Origin: Thermoanaerobaculaceae bacterium
GTDB taxonomy: Bacteria; Acidobacteriota; Thermoanaerobaculia; Thermoanaerobaculales; Thermoanaerobaculaceae
Assembly: GCA_025456225.1 (NCBI GenBank)
Contig: JALOLB010000007.1
Span: forward strand, 1 to 51,768
Direction: 5' to 3'
Length of the DNA stretch: 51,768 nucleotides
In this document: positions 1 to 8,545 of the stretch, one piece after another
Layout of the letters: every line of letters begins with the position of its first letter
How positions within the stretch are numbered: the first letter of the stretch is position 1
Notes under the pieces: model-generated
What the model saw: only the letters and a program-made list of their open reading frames with translations
Told to the model about the DNA's origin: nothing
Database searches by the model: none
Made by a program: the position numbers and the translations under genes

Positions 1-7
1 GGGCCAG

Positions 8-1180
8 GTGACGGGAGCAGGCGTCGTCTTCGTCCTCCTCGTCACCCTGGGAGGATTCCTGCCCATGGCCCTCGTGGCGCTCCGCCTGGGCGAGCGCTGG
101 GTCTACACCTTCAGTGCCGAGACAGTTACCGTCGAGCGGGTGCTGGGGCCATTCCGGCGGGTCTCGACCCTACCTCGCAGCACCATCACGGGAGTGGTGC
201 AGCGTTATCTGGCGCCCTCCAGGGGCCGCCAGACCAAGCTCTGGCCGCTGCTCGTGAGGCTCGCCGGCGACACCCGGACGCCCCACCTGCCGATGCAGGA
301 CTACCCGGCCAGCACCTGGTTCGGCACCTTCCTGGCCGAGTGGGCCGGGGTCCCGTTCACCGAGACCCTCACCAAGTCGGTGGGGCCGTCGCCCCGGTTG
401 GCGGCCGCCCAGGCCCGGGTCCGCAGGCTCGGGTGGCTGCTCCCCCTCGCTGTTCTGGGCGGGTTTGCGCTCGTTCTCCTTTCCCGGGGAGGCCGGACCG
501 AGGTCTACGCGTTCCTGCTCGAGCCGACGTTCCGCCACAACCGCGTGCTGGCGGTCACCCTGCTCCGTCACGACCACTCGGACGTATCGGTGCTGGCGCT
601 GGTGAAGCTGCTCAACACGGTCTCGTACGAGGAGGATCAACCGGTGGCCGAGGCGGCGCTCGGGAGCCTGGCCGCGATCGCCGGGCAGCCGTTCGCGCGC
701 ACCGGGGAGCTCCAGTGGAGCCAGGTGCTCGGCGAGGCCAATCGCTGGGCGGCCGGCAGGCTCGGCAGACCCCTGGATCCCAACGACGGCGTGCTGGGCT
801 GGTTCGGAGTCGAGGCGGGGTACCGGTCGCGGGTCGGCTCGGTGGCCAGCGCCTCGCCCCACGAGGGATGCGCCAACCTGTTCTGGTTCGGTCCCGAGGT
901 GTTCGCCACCGCCGAGGAGCTCCTCAACCGAGCCGGGGCGGCCCTGGGAGACGGGCGTCCGATCAGTTTCGTGCTGGTCCAGGAGAACGGCCGCACCGAG
1001 TGCAGGCCTGAACGGCTCTCGGACTTCGAGGGGACGCCGCTCGCCCGCACGGTGGGGGAGGCGATTGCCGTCAAGCTGTGGCAGTTCCGGGGCGTGGGAG
1101 GCGAGACGTTCCCGGATGACTTCCGGACCTGGTGGATCGAGTACGCGCGCCGGCGCCACTGGCCGCCGCCGGGAAGGTGA
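8..1180 (+). CDS. Membrane protein of unknown function (5' end may lie outside the window)
   Basis: I do not recognise a named family. The reading frame opens with GTG and has no stop before the window edge, so the true start may lie upstream. Two hydrophobic segments are visible, at about residues 5-25 and 143-160. Between them is a soluble stretch of alternating strand-like character with a YTFSAETVTVERVLGPFRR segment, reminiscent of the PH-like domains of small bacterial membrane proteins. After the second segment comes a soluble domain of about 230 residues, rich in Trp/Phe near its end. The likely topology is a membrane-anchored protein with soluble loops. The next gene begins four bases after the stop, so the two are probably co-transcribed. 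Codon use matches the neighbours. That it is protein-coding is fairly sure; the function is not. Confidence 0.6.
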   Translation: MTGAGVVFVLLVTLGGFLPMALVALRLGERWVYTFSAETVTVERVLGPFRRVSTLPRSTITGVVQRYLAPSRGRQTKLWPLLVRLAGDTRTPHLPMQDYPASTWFGTFLAEWAGVPFTETLTKSVGPSPRLAAAQARVRRLGWLLPLAVLGGFALVLLSRGGRTEVYAFLLEPTFRHNRVLAVTLLRHDHSDVSVLALVKLLNTVSYEEDQPVAEAALGSLAAIAGQPFARTGELQWSQVLGEANRWAAGRLGRPLDPNDGVLGWFGVEAGYRSRVGSVASASPHEGCANLFWFGPEVFATAEELLNRAGAALGDGRPISFVLVQENGRTECRPERLSDFEGTPLARTVGEAIAVKLWQFRGVGGETFPDDFRTWWIEYARRRHWPPPGR

Positions 1181-1184
1181 GCAG

Positions 1185-1763
1185 ATGGGGGCGATTCCTC
1201 TCCTCGAAGTAGAAGGTCAAGAAGCCTGGCGGACGTGGCTGGAGGCGCATCACGACACCATCCGGGAGGTCTGGCTGGTGTTCTGGAAGAAGCACACGGG
1301 CAGGCAGTCGATGACCTACGAGGAGGCGGTCGAGGAGGCGCTCTGCTGGGGGTGGATCGACAGCATCCTCCGGCGGTTCGACGACGACCGCTACGCCCAG
1401 AAGTTCACGCCGCGAACAGACCCGAGAAAGTGGTCGCCCTCGAACCGGACGCGGCTCCGAAGGCTGCTCGCCGCCGGTCGCATGACCCCGGCCGGGCTCG
1501 CCTGCGTCGACCCGGCGGTGCTCGCGACCCTGGACGACCCGGCGCCGCCTCTCCCGGCCGAGGAGCGCGCGCTGCCGCCCGAGCTCGAGGCGGTGCTGCG
1601 TGCCGAGCCCTGCGCCCGGGAGGCGTTCGACCGCCTGCCGCGGGGACGTCGGCGCCTGTACACCCGGTGGATCACCGCCGCAAAGCGCGACGAGACCAGG
1701 CGCCGACGTCTCGCCGAGGTCATGACGGCGCTCGTGGAGGGGCGTCCGGTCGGAATGAAGTGA
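1185..1763 (+). CDS. YdeI/OmpD-associated (OmdA) family protein
   Basis: A 192-residue protein. The signature segment is at about residues 41-56 (MTYEEAVEEALCWGWI), followed by D-S-I and an RRFDDDRYAQKFTPR stretch, typical of the YdeI/OmdA family often annotated as bacteriocin-protection proteins. The family's molecular activity is poorly defined. I chose the ATG at 1185 over the longer in-frame opening at 1065: it follows a purine-rich GGGAAGGTGAG ribosome-binding site and begins exactly where family similarity starts, whereas the longer opening would overlap the upstream gene by about 115 bases. The C-terminal third is Arg/Glu-rich and helical. No signal peptide or membrane segment is visible, so it should be cytosolic. 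It probably forms an operon with the preceding membrane protein. Confidence 0.8.
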   Translation: MGAIPLLEVEGQEAWRTWLEAHHDTIREVWLVFWKKHTGRQSMTYEEAVEEALCWGWIDSILRRFDDDRYAQKFTPRTDPRKWSPSNRTRLRRLLAAGRMTPAGLACVDPAVLATLDDPAPPLPAEERALPPELEAVLRAEPCAREAFDRLPRGRRRLYTRWITAAKRDETRRRRLAEVMTALVEGRPVGMK

Positions 1764-1810
1764 GCCGCGAGAGGCCGCTCATCCCGGGCTCCCTCCCGAG
1801 GGCTTGACCC

Positions 1811-4195
1811 TCAGTGGCTGGGCTTCCTCGGGTCCAGGGGGAGCGGGGGCAGGTTCATGCGGCGGAGCGCGGCGTCGAAGCGGGGGTCGGTGCGCGGGAC
1901 CGGGCACCAGTCGAGCACCCTGAACCAGGCGATCCAGATGTGGTGGGGCTCGTACTCGAGCCACCGGAACGCCTCGTCGTGCTCCCCCAGCGCGGAGCTG
2001 ATCGCGACCCGCCAGAACGCGCCCCAGGGGGTGGGCTTCTTCGTGTTGAGCTCGGCGAGCAGTCGGCGCGCCTCCTCGGCCCTGCCGGCCCTGACGTAGG
2101 TCGGTCCCACCGCCCAGTGCCAGGGTGGGCTGGCCTCCTCCGCCTTCTGCATCGCCGCAATCGCCTGATCGTACATCCCCCGGTCCTGGTACACGAGCCC
2201 GAGGACGAAGTAGCTTGGCGGGAAGCGGGGGTCCATCTCGATCGCCCTGCGCGCCTCGGCCTCCGCCTCGTCGAGCCGCCCCTCCCAGCGGTACAGCTCG
2301 CCCAGCCAGGCGGTGTGGAGTGGGTTCAGCGGGTCCAGCTCCTGGGCCCGCTTGTGGTCCTCGATCGCCTCCTTCATGCGGCCGAAGAGGGCGTGATACC
2401 ACGAGCGGTGGTAGTACGCGATCGCCAGGTTGGGGTTGACCTCCAGCGCACGATCGAGGCTCCGCAGGCCGTCGTTCCACTTCCAGTCGAAGTAGCCCTC
2501 GGCCATCCCGCAGGCGGCGAGCGCCTCCGCCAGGGTGCCGTCCAGGCTGAGCGCGGTGCGGGCGGCCGCCCGTCCGCGTAGCAGCGAGTCCTCCCTCGCC
2601 TCGGCGCCGTGCGCGATCTCGATGTACCCGAGCGCCAACCCCGCGTTCGCCAGCGGGTCCGCCGGGTCCTTCTCCACGGCCTCGCGGAGGAAGGTCAGGC
2701 CCTTCTCGGCATCCGCCCGGGTGGACTTGTTGACGAAGTACATCCCTCGCAGGTACGCCTCGTACGCGGCGGGGTTGACGGGGCGGGACGATCCCAGCCG
2801 TCGCCGCTCGTTCGCCGAGAGCGGCACGTCCATCGCGCGGCTGATCGCCCTGACTACCTCGCCCTGCAGCGTCAGTACGTCGCGCATGCTGCGCCTGAAG
2901 GTGTCGGACCAGAGCTGCGCCCCGCTGGCCGGGTCGATGAGCTGGGCCGTGACCACCACGCTGTCGGCCTCGCGCCTCACCGCACCGGTGACCAGGGTGG
3001 CGACCTTGAGCTGGCGAGCGATCTCGTCGGGCGGGGCCGTCGTCCCCCTGAAGCGCATCACCGAGCTCCGTGCGATCACCCGCTGGAAGCTCCCGAGCTT
3101 GCCGAGGTCGGTGATGAGCGCGTCGTGGATCCCGTCGGCGAGGTACTCCTGCTCCGGGTCGCCGGTGAGGTTCTCGAGTGGCAGCACAGCCAGTGAGGCG
3201 GCTTCCGCCCTCGCGCCGCTTCCGAGCAGGCGACCGCGGACCCCGGCGATCTCGAGGCCCGCGACGACCACGAGGAGTGCGACGGCACTCACCGCGAGGA
3301 CCTGCCAACGACGTCGAGCCGCCCGAGGGCGGATGGCCGACGAGGCCAGCACGCCACTTCCCGATGCGACGGCTTCCAGCGCGGCGCGCACCTCGCTGCC
3401 CCGCTGGTAACGTCGACCCGGCTCCTTGTCGAGGCACCGCTCGATCACGGCCTGGAGCGCCGGGGGCACCGTCGGCGGCAGCGGTGGTGGCGGCTGGGAG
3501 AGGATCGCCGAGGAGAGCTCGAACCCGGTGGTGCCCTGGAACGGCCTCGTGCCGGTCGCCATCTCGTGCAGCGTCACGCCGAGTGCCCAGATGTCGCTGC
3601 GCGCGTCGGCCGGCTGGCCGCGCAACTGCTCGGGCGCCATGTACGCGAGGGTGCCTGTCAGCTTCCCAGGTCCCGTGAGGGTGTCCTGGGCCATCGTCGA
3701 GGCCTCGGCCAGCTCCGCGTCCGAGACCTGCCTGGCCAGGCCGAAGTCCAGCACCTTCGCGCGCCCCTCCGGGGTGATCACCACGTTGCCGCTCTTGAAG
3801 TCCCGGTGCACGACGCCGCGCTCGTGGGCGTGCGCGAGGGCGTCCGCGAGCTGCAGCCCGTACCGGACGACCTGCTCCGCCGGCAGCGCCCGGCCTCCGA
3901 GCCTCGCGGCCAGCGACTCGCCCTCCACCAGCTCCATGGCGATGTAGGTCTGGCCGTCCGCCTCGCCGACCTCGTGAATCGTGCAGACGTTGGGATGGTT
4001 GAGCTTCGAGGCCACCCGCGCCTCGCGCACCAGGCGTGCCCGGGCGGCCTCGTCCCCGAGGCTGGCGGCAGGCAGCACCTTCAGGGCCACCTCCCGCTCG
4101 AGGCGCGTGTCGCGCGCGCGCCAGACCTCGCCCATCCCGCCGGCACCGATGAAGGCGACGATCTCGTACGGACCCAGGCTCGCACCCGGCTGCAC
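1811..4195 (-). CDS. Membrane-anchored Ser/Thr protein kinase with FlgO/TolB-like domain and TPR repeats
   Basis: A 794-residue PknB-type kinase. The catalytic domain spans about residues 8-275. It has the glycine-rich loop GAGGMGEVW, ATP-binding Lys39 in VALK, a catalytic HRDFKSGN motif with Asp132, and DFG with Asp150, so all essential residues are present. One membrane helix follows at about 297-318. The outer part begins with the AVLPLENLTGDPEQEYLADG motif of the FlgO/TolB-like domain found beside TPR kinases and adenylate cyclases (about 334-460), and the remainder is TPR repeats. Family knowledge predicts a cytosolic kinase coupled to an extracytoplasmic sensing or scaffolding region; the ligand is unknown. 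The Phe in HRDF replaces the commoner Leu. It is transcribed alone and converges on the YdeI-type gene. Confidence 0.93.
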   Translation of the reverse strand: MQPGASLGPYEIVAFIGAGGMGEVWRARDTRLEREVALKVLPAASLGDEAARARLVREARVASKLNHPNVCTIHEVGEADGQTYIAMELVEGESLAARLGGRALPAEQVVRYGLQLADALAHAHERGVVHRDFKSGNVVITPEGRAKVLDFGLARQVSDAELAEASTMAQDTLTGPGKLTGTLAYMAPEQLRGQPADARSDIWALGVTLHEMATGTRPFQGTTGFELSSAILSQPPPPLPPTVPPALQAVIERCLDKEPGRRYQRGSEVRAALEAVASGSGVLASSAIRPRAARRRWQVLAVSAVALLVVVAGLEIAGVRGRLLGSGARAEAASLAVLPLENLTGDPEQEYLADGIHDALITDLGKLGSFQRVIARSSVMRFRGTTAPPDEIARQLKVATLVTGAVRREADSVVVTAQLIDPASGAQLWSDTFRRSMRDVLTLQGEVVRAISRAMDVPLSANERRRLGSSRPVNPAAYEAYLRGMYFVNKSTRADAEKGLTFLREAVEKDPADPLANAGLALGYIEIAHGAEAREDSLLRGRAAARTALSLDGTLAEALAACGMAEGYFDWKWNDGLRSLDRALEVNPNLAIAYYHRSWYHALFGRMKEAIEDHKRAQELDPLNPLHTAWLGELYRWEGRLDEAEAEARRAIEMDPRFPPSYFVLGLVYQDRGMYDQAIAAMQKAEEASPPWHWAVGPTYVRAGRAEEARRLLAELNTKKPTPWGAFWRVAISSALGEHDEAFRWLEYEPHHIWIAWFRVLDWCPVPRTDPRFDAALRRMNLPPLPLDPRKPSH

Positions 4196-4218
4196 TGTCG
4201 CGACCCGTCCTTTTCAAC

Positions 4219-4247
4219 ATTGTAGGGCCGCCCCTCTCCCGTGGCGA
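4219..4247 (-). promoter_or_regulatory. Candidate promoter of the Ser/Thr kinase gene
   Basis: Read on the minus strand, a TCGCCA -35 (4242-4247) is separated by 17 bases from a TACAAT -10 (4219-4224). Transcription would start near 4212, about 17 bases before the ATG. The -10 is good and the -35 weak. Confidence 0.4.
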
Positions 4248-4333
4248 GGCCGGCGCAGGTGGTGGTGGAGCGACACGGCGCCGGTGGGCGCTCGGCCGCT
4301 CGTCACGAGAGCTGTCGTTGATCGAGGTTATTG

Positions 4334-4368
4334 TTGACTTGCATGCGGATATCAGCATCTGATATTTT
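4334..4368 (+). promoter_or_regulatory. Promoter of the glycyl-radical operon with palindromic operator
   Basis: A TTGACT -35 (4334-4339) is followed, after 18 bases, by a weak TCTGAT -10 (4358-4363); a T-rich TATTTT run starts at 4363. Between and across these boxes lies a perfect dyad, ATATCAG-N3-CTGATAT (4349-4365). GntR/FCD regulators bind such short inverted repeats as dimers, so this is the likely autoregulatory operator. AT-rich DNA like this is rare in this window. A repressor bound here would occlude RNA polymerase. Confidence 0.65.
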
Positions 4369-4417
4369 AGGGTCGGACGGTCCAGGGGTGTCTGCCATCG
4401 GGCCGGGTAAGGGGTCG

Positions 4418-5089
4418 ATGCCGCGCTCGGGGTCGCTGCGCCAGCAGGTGTACGAGTTCCTCAAGGCGGAGCTGGGCGCCGGGCGCCTGGCGCCGGGGTC
4501 GTGGCTCGACCTGGGGGCGCTGGAGACGCGGCTCGGCACCTCGCGGACGCCGCTGCGGGACGCCCTGCTGCAGCTCGAGTGGGAGGGGTTCGTCACGATC
4601 CGCCCACGTCGCGGCATTCTCGTGAAGCCCCTCGGCCTCGACGACATCCGGCACCTCTACGAGATCATCGGCGCCCTCGAGAGCGCGGCCATCCTTTCCG
4701 GCGCACCGCGACTGAGCAGCCGCGCCGTCGCCCGCATGCGAGCCCTCAACGAGGCGATGAAGGCGGCGCTGGTGGCGGACGACTTCGGTCGCTACTACGA
4801 CCGCAACCTGCGCTTCCACGACGTCTACCTCGACGCGACGGACAATGCCTCGCTCCAGCGCACCGTGCGGGTGCTGAAGGCGCGCCTCTACGACTTCCCG
4901 CGCCGCCAGGGGTTCGTCAAGGAGTGGGAGGTCGCCTCGACCGGCGAGCACGACGCCATCGTCGACCGGCTGGTGCAGGGGAACGTCCAGGCCGCCGCCG
5001 AGTACGTGCGCGACGTGCACTGGTCGTTCCGAGTGCAGGAGCCCTTCATCCACCGCTACTACTTCGCCCGCGAGGCGGCGGGAGGTTGA
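4418..5089 (+). CDS. GntR-family transcriptional regulator (FCD subfamily)
   Basis: A 223-residue regulator. The N-terminal winged helix-turn-helix (about residues 3-70) shows LRQQVYEFLKAELGAGRLAPG and then TSRTPLRDALLQLEWEGFV, the diagnostic GntR recognition helix. The C-terminal alpha-helical FCD ligand domain (about 75-215) has the D-x4-R and spaced His residues (R-x-F-H, EHDAI, VHWSF) that usually hold a metal and an organic acid. I chose ATG 4418, preceded by TAAGGGG, because in-frame starts at 4331 or 4388 would read through or crowd the promoter-operator. The activase gene begins two bases after the stop. Context predicts that it represses the downstream activase and dehydratase until the substrate, or a metabolite of it, binds. 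Family assignment is sure; the effector is inferred. Confidence 0.9.
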   Translation: MPRSGSLRQQVYEFLKAELGAGRLAPGSWLDLGALETRLGTSRTPLRDALLQLEWEGFVTIRPRRGILVKPLGLDDIRHLYEIIGALESAAILSGAPRLSSRAVARMRALNEAMKAALVADDFGRYYDRNLRFHDVYLDATDNASLQRTVRVLKARLYDFPRRQGFVKEWEVASTGEHDAIVDRLVQGNVQAAAEYVRDVHWSFRVQEPFIHRYYFAREAAGG

Positions 5090-5091
5090 GC

Positions 5092-5976
5092 ATGGAGACC
5101 GGCATCATCTTCAATCTCCAGCGTTTCTCTGTTCACGACGGCCCGGGGATCCGCACCACGGTGTTCCTCAAGGGCTGCCCGCTGCGCTGCCTGTGGTGCC
5201 ACAACCCGGAGAGCCTGGCGTCCGAGCCGGAGCTGGCCGTCGCCGTGGGCCGCTGCATCGGCTGCGGCGAGTGCGTGGCGGGCTGCCCCCGGCCCGCCGG
5301 CCACGGGGGCGAGCGCGTGGGCTGTGAGGTGTGCGGGCGGTGCGTCGCGGCGTGCCCGACCGGCGCCCGCCAGATCCTCGGGCGGACCTGGACCGTCGAG
5401 GAGCTGATGGCCGCGGTGCAGCGGGACCGGGATTTCCACGAGATGTCGGGGGGCGGCGTGACGTTTTCCGGAGGCGAGCCACTGGCCCAGCCGGCGTTCC
5501 TCCTCGCGGCGCTGGCCGCGTGCCGCGCCCGGGGCGTGCACACGGCCCTCGACACCAGCGGCTTCGCGCCGCGCGAGGTGCTGCTCGAGGCCGCGGCGCT
5601 CTCGGACCTGGTGCTGCTCGACCTCAAGGCCCTGGACGACGCGGTGCACCGCGAGGCCACCGGGGTCTCCAACGAGCTGATTCTCGACAACCTCCGGGCG
5701 CTCGCCGGGGTCCACCCGACGATCTGGCTGCGGGTGCCGGTCGTCCCGGGGGTCAACGACGATGCCGCCGGCATCGAGGCGATCGGCGTCCTGGCGGCAG
5801 GGCTGCCGGGGGTACGGAAGGTGAGCCTGCTGCCGTACCACGCCACGGGGGCACCCAAGACGCAGCGCCTGGGCCGTCCCCCGGCGCGGGAGTTCGCCTC
5901 GCCGACGCGCGAGCAGATGGAAGCCCTGGCGCGGCTCGTCGCCGCCCGGGGTGTGGACACGACGATCGGAGGGTAG
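5092..5976 (+). CDS. Glycyl radical enzyme activase (radical SAM, HypE-type)
   Basis: A 294-residue radical-SAM protein that would install the glycyl radical on the neighbouring enzyme. The CX3CX2C motif for the SAM-binding 4Fe-4S cluster is at Cys29/Cys33/Cys36, inside the family hallmark G-C-P-L-R-C-L-W-C-H-N. Two ferredoxin-like CX2CX2CX3C motifs follow at about residues 52-85, the arrangement of activases for dehydratase- and decarboxylase-type glycyl radical enzymes rather than of PflA itself. SGGEP, the SAM-binding motif, is at about residue 123. A GGAGG ribosome-binding site sits six bases before ATG 5092. The next ATG comes four bases after the stop, so the two products should be made together. 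The partner identity (HypD-like) is what suggests the HypE name. Confidence 0.92.
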   Translation: METGIIFNLQRFSVHDGPGIRTTVFLKGCPLRCLWCHNPESLASEPELAVAVGRCIGCGECVAGCPRPAGHGGERVGCEVCGRCVAACPTGARQILGRTWTVEELMAAVQRDRDFHEMSGGGVTFSGGEPLAQPAFLLAALAACRARGVHTALDTSGFAPREVLLEAAALSDLVLLDLKALDDAVHREATGVSNELILDNLRALAGVHPTIWLRVPVVPGVNDDAAGIEAIGVLAAGLPGVRKVSLLPYHATGAPKTQRLGRPPAREFASPTREQMEALARLVAARGVDTTIGG

Positions 5977-5980
5977 GAGC

Positions 5981-8353
5981 ATGAACGAGCGCACGGCACG
6001 GCTGCGGCAGGCGAGCCTGGAGGCCGCCCCATCCATCTCCAGCGAGCGGGCGGAGCTGCTCACGGCGTGCTATCGCGAGCACGAGGGCCGGCACTCGATC
6101 CCGGTGCTGCGCGCCATGTCGTTCAGGCACCTCTGCGCCCACAAGACGATCTGGATCGGCGACGACGAGCTGATCGTCGGCGAGCGGGGGCCGCGCCCCA
6201 AGGCCGTGCCGACCTTCCCCGAGCTGACCTGCCACAGCCTCGAGGACCTGCGCATCCTGGACACCCGTCCGAAGACCAGCTACGCCGTGGACGAGCGGTG
6301 CCTGGAGGCCTACGAGCGCGACGTCATCCCGTTCTGGCGCGGGCGCACCATGCGCGACCGGCTCTTCGCGGCGCTCCCGGCCGACTGGCACGCGGCGTAC
6401 GAGGCGGGGATCTTCACCGAGTTCATGGAGCAGCGGGCGCCCGGCCACACGGTGGGGGACGACAAGATCTTCCGCCGCGGCCTCCTCGAGGCCCGAGAGC
6501 AGATCGAGGCGGCCATCGCCGGGCTCGACTTCGTGCACGACCCCGAGGCGTGGGACCGGCGTGAGCAGCTCCGCGCCATGGACCTTGCCTGTGAGGCGGT
6601 GATCCTGTTCGCGGCGCGTCACGCCGAGCTGGCCGATCAGCTTGCGGACGCCTGCCCCGACGCCACTCGGCAGGCCGAGCTCCGGCGCATCGCCGAGGTG
6701 TGCCGCCGCGTCCCGGCCCACGCGCCGCGGGACTTCCACGAGGCGCTGCAGGGGTACTGGTTCTGCCACCTGGCGGTGATCACCGAGCTCAACGGCTGGG
6801 ACGCCTTCTCGCCGGGGCACCTGGACCAGCACCTGTGGCCGTTCTGGGAGCGCGGCCTCGCCGACGGTACCCTCACCCGGGAGCACGCCCGCGAGCTCGT
6901 CGAGTGCTTCTTCGTCAAGTTCAACAACCACACCGCCCCGCCCAAGGTCGGCGTCACCGCCGCCGAGTCCGGGACCTACACCGACTTCGCGAACCTCAAC
7001 CTCGGCGGGCTGCTCGCCGACGGCTCGGACGGCGCCAACGAGGTCACCCACCTGCTGCTCGACGTCGTCGACGAGATGCACCTCCTGCAGCCCTCCTCGA
7101 ACCTCCAGCTCTCCCGCAAGAGCCCCGACAGCGTGCTCGCCCACGCCCTGCGGGTCATCCGCAAGGGGTACGGCTTCCCGTCGCTGTTCAACGCCGACGC
7201 GGTGGTGGAGGAGCTGCTGCGGCAGGGCAAGAGCCTCGAGGACGCCCGTGCCGGCGGGTGCAGCGGCTGCGTCGAGGTGGGGGCGTTCGGCAAGGAGGCG
7301 TACATCCTTTCGGGGTACTTCAACCTGCCGAAGATCCTCGAGCTGGCGCTCCACGACGGCCTCGACCCGCGCAGTTTCCGCCAGCTCGGGCCCCACACCG
7401 GCGACCCGGCCCGACTCGCGACCTTCGAGGACCTCTACGCCGCGTTCCGGGCGCAGCTCGCCCACTTCGTCGAGGTCAAGGTGGCCGGCAACCAGCTCAT
7501 CGAGCGGATGTACGCCGCGCTCATGCCGGCGCCGTTCCTGTCGGTGCTGATCGACGACTGCATCGCCCGGGGCCGCGACTACAACGCCGGCGGGGCGCGC
7601 TACAACTCCACCTACATCCAGATGGTGGGGATCGGCACGATCACCGACTCCCTGGCGGCGATCGACCGGCTGGTGTTCCGGGACGGGACGTGCGAGCTGC
7701 CCGAGCTGGTGAGGGCGCTCGACCGGGACTTTGCCGAGCAGGACGTGCTGCGCGCCCGCCTCGTCAACCGCATGCCCAAGTACGGCAACGACGACGACGC
7801 GGCCGACGCCCACATGGTGCGGGTCTTCCACACCTTGCTCGAGCTCGTGGACGGCCGCCCCACGGTGCGCGGCGGGCGGTACCGGGTGGAGATGCTGCCG
7901 ACCACCTGCCACGTCTACTTCGGCTCGGTGACCGGCGCCACCCCGGACGGCCGGCGCGCCGGCACGCCGCTCTCCGAGGGCATCTCCCCGGTCCAGGGCG
8001 CGGACCGCCAGGGCCCCACCGCGGTCATCCGCTCGGCCGCCAAGATGGACCACGTGCGCACCGGCGGCACCCTGCTCAACATGAAATTCACCCCGTCGCT
8101 GCTCGCCGACGAGCCCGGGATGGCCGCCCTCGCCGCGCTGGTGCGGACCTACTTCAAGCTCGACGGCCACCACGTCCAGCTCAACGTCGTGCGCGCCGAC
8201 ACCCTGCGCCAGGCCCAGGCCGACCCCGACGTCCACCGCGACCTCATCGTCCGGGTGGCCGGCTACTCCGACTACTTCTGCGACCTCTCCCGCGCCCTCC
8301 AGGACGAGATCATCGCCCGCACCGAGCACGAGAGCTTCGAGGCCACGACGTAG
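5981..8353 (+). CDS. hypD: Glycyl radical enzyme, probable trans-4-hydroxy-L-proline dehydratase
   Basis: A 790-residue glycyl radical enzyme. The radical site is Gly761 in RVAGYSDYF and the thiyl site is Cys430 in GCSGCVE, with Glu432 two residues on. From memory of the characterised Clostridioides HypD (Cys434, Glu436, Gly765; pocket residues Phe152, His160, Asp278, Ser334, Phe340, Tyr450, Thr645), every position is matched here at a constant offset of four: Phe148, His156, Asp274, Ser330, Phe336, Tyr446, Thr641. HypD removes water from trans-4-hydroxy-L-proline to give 1-pyrroline-5-carboxylate, under strictly anaerobic conditions. The length also fits (about 790). No pyrroline-5-carboxylate reductase gene lies beside it, so the product must be reduced or oxidised by an enzyme encoded elsewhere. 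The segment following the active Cys reads VEVGAFGKEAY, where I would expect VET, a minor departure. The family is certain and the substrate likely. Confidence 0.87.
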   Translation: MNERTARLRQASLEAAPSISSERAELLTACYREHEGRHSIPVLRAMSFRHLCAHKTIWIGDDELIVGERGPRPKAVPTFPELTCHSLEDLRILDTRPKTSYAVDERCLEAYERDVIPFWRGRTMRDRLFAALPADWHAAYEAGIFTEFMEQRAPGHTVGDDKIFRRGLLEAREQIEAAIAGLDFVHDPEAWDRREQLRAMDLACEAVILFAARHAELADQLADACPDATRQAELRRIAEVCRRVPAHAPRDFHEALQGYWFCHLAVITELNGWDAFSPGHLDQHLWPFWERGLADGTLTREHARELVECFFVKFNNHTAPPKVGVTAAESGTYTDFANLNLGGLLADGSDGANEVTHLLLDVVDEMHLLQPSSNLQLSRKSPDSVLAHALRVIRKGYGFPSLFNADAVVEELLRQGKSLEDARAGGCSGCVEVGAFGKEAYILSGYFNLPKILELALHDGLDPRSFRQLGPHTGDPARLATFEDLYAAFRAQLAHFVEVKVAGNQLIERMYAALMPAPFLSVLIDDCIARGRDYNAGGARYNSTYIQMVGIGTITDSLAAIDRLVFRDGTCELPELVRALDRDFAEQDVLRARLVNRMPKYGNDDDAADAHMVRVFHTLLELVDGRPTVRGGRYRVEMLPTTCHVYFGSVTGATPDGRRAGTPLSEGISPVQGADRQGPTAVIRSAAKMDHVRTGGTLLNMKFTPSLLADEPGMAALAALVRTYFKLDGHHVQLNVVRADTLRQAQADPDVHRDLIVRVAGYSDYFCDLSRALQDEIIARTEHESFEATT

Positions 8354-8496
8354 GGGGGAGAAGGCGAGCTCTGCCGGCCGATCACCGGGCCGAGAGAGGG
8401 TCTGCATCGACCGGTATCAGGCAATGCCTCTCACGAAGGCGACGGGGCGACACATGAGGATCGCTGTGACGCCTCGGCTGTCGCTCCCATGTCAGG

Positions 8497-8526
8497 TTGC
8501 GGCCGCGGCGAGTCAGGCCCTAGTAT
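8497..8526 (+). promoter_or_regulatory. Candidate promoter of the DUF433/DUF5615 module
   Basis: A TTGCGG -35 (8497-8502), an 18-base spacer and a TAGTAT -10 (8521-8526) give a start site near 8533, just upstream of the GGAGG ribosome-binding site (8533-8537). This is plausible but uses only partial consensus matches. Confidence 0.4.
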
Positions 8527-8545
8527 GGGCTTGGAGGTCGGGGAT

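Noticed and set aside
5753-8407. An 884-codon minus-strand frame
   Set aside because: It is antisense to hypE/hypD, whose catalytic residues are all present; no domain is recognisable in the antisense product.
8354-8496. Possible terminator after hypD (CTCTGCCGG...CCGGGCCGAGAG)
   Set aside because: The arms pair imperfectly and no T-tract follows, so it is not supported.
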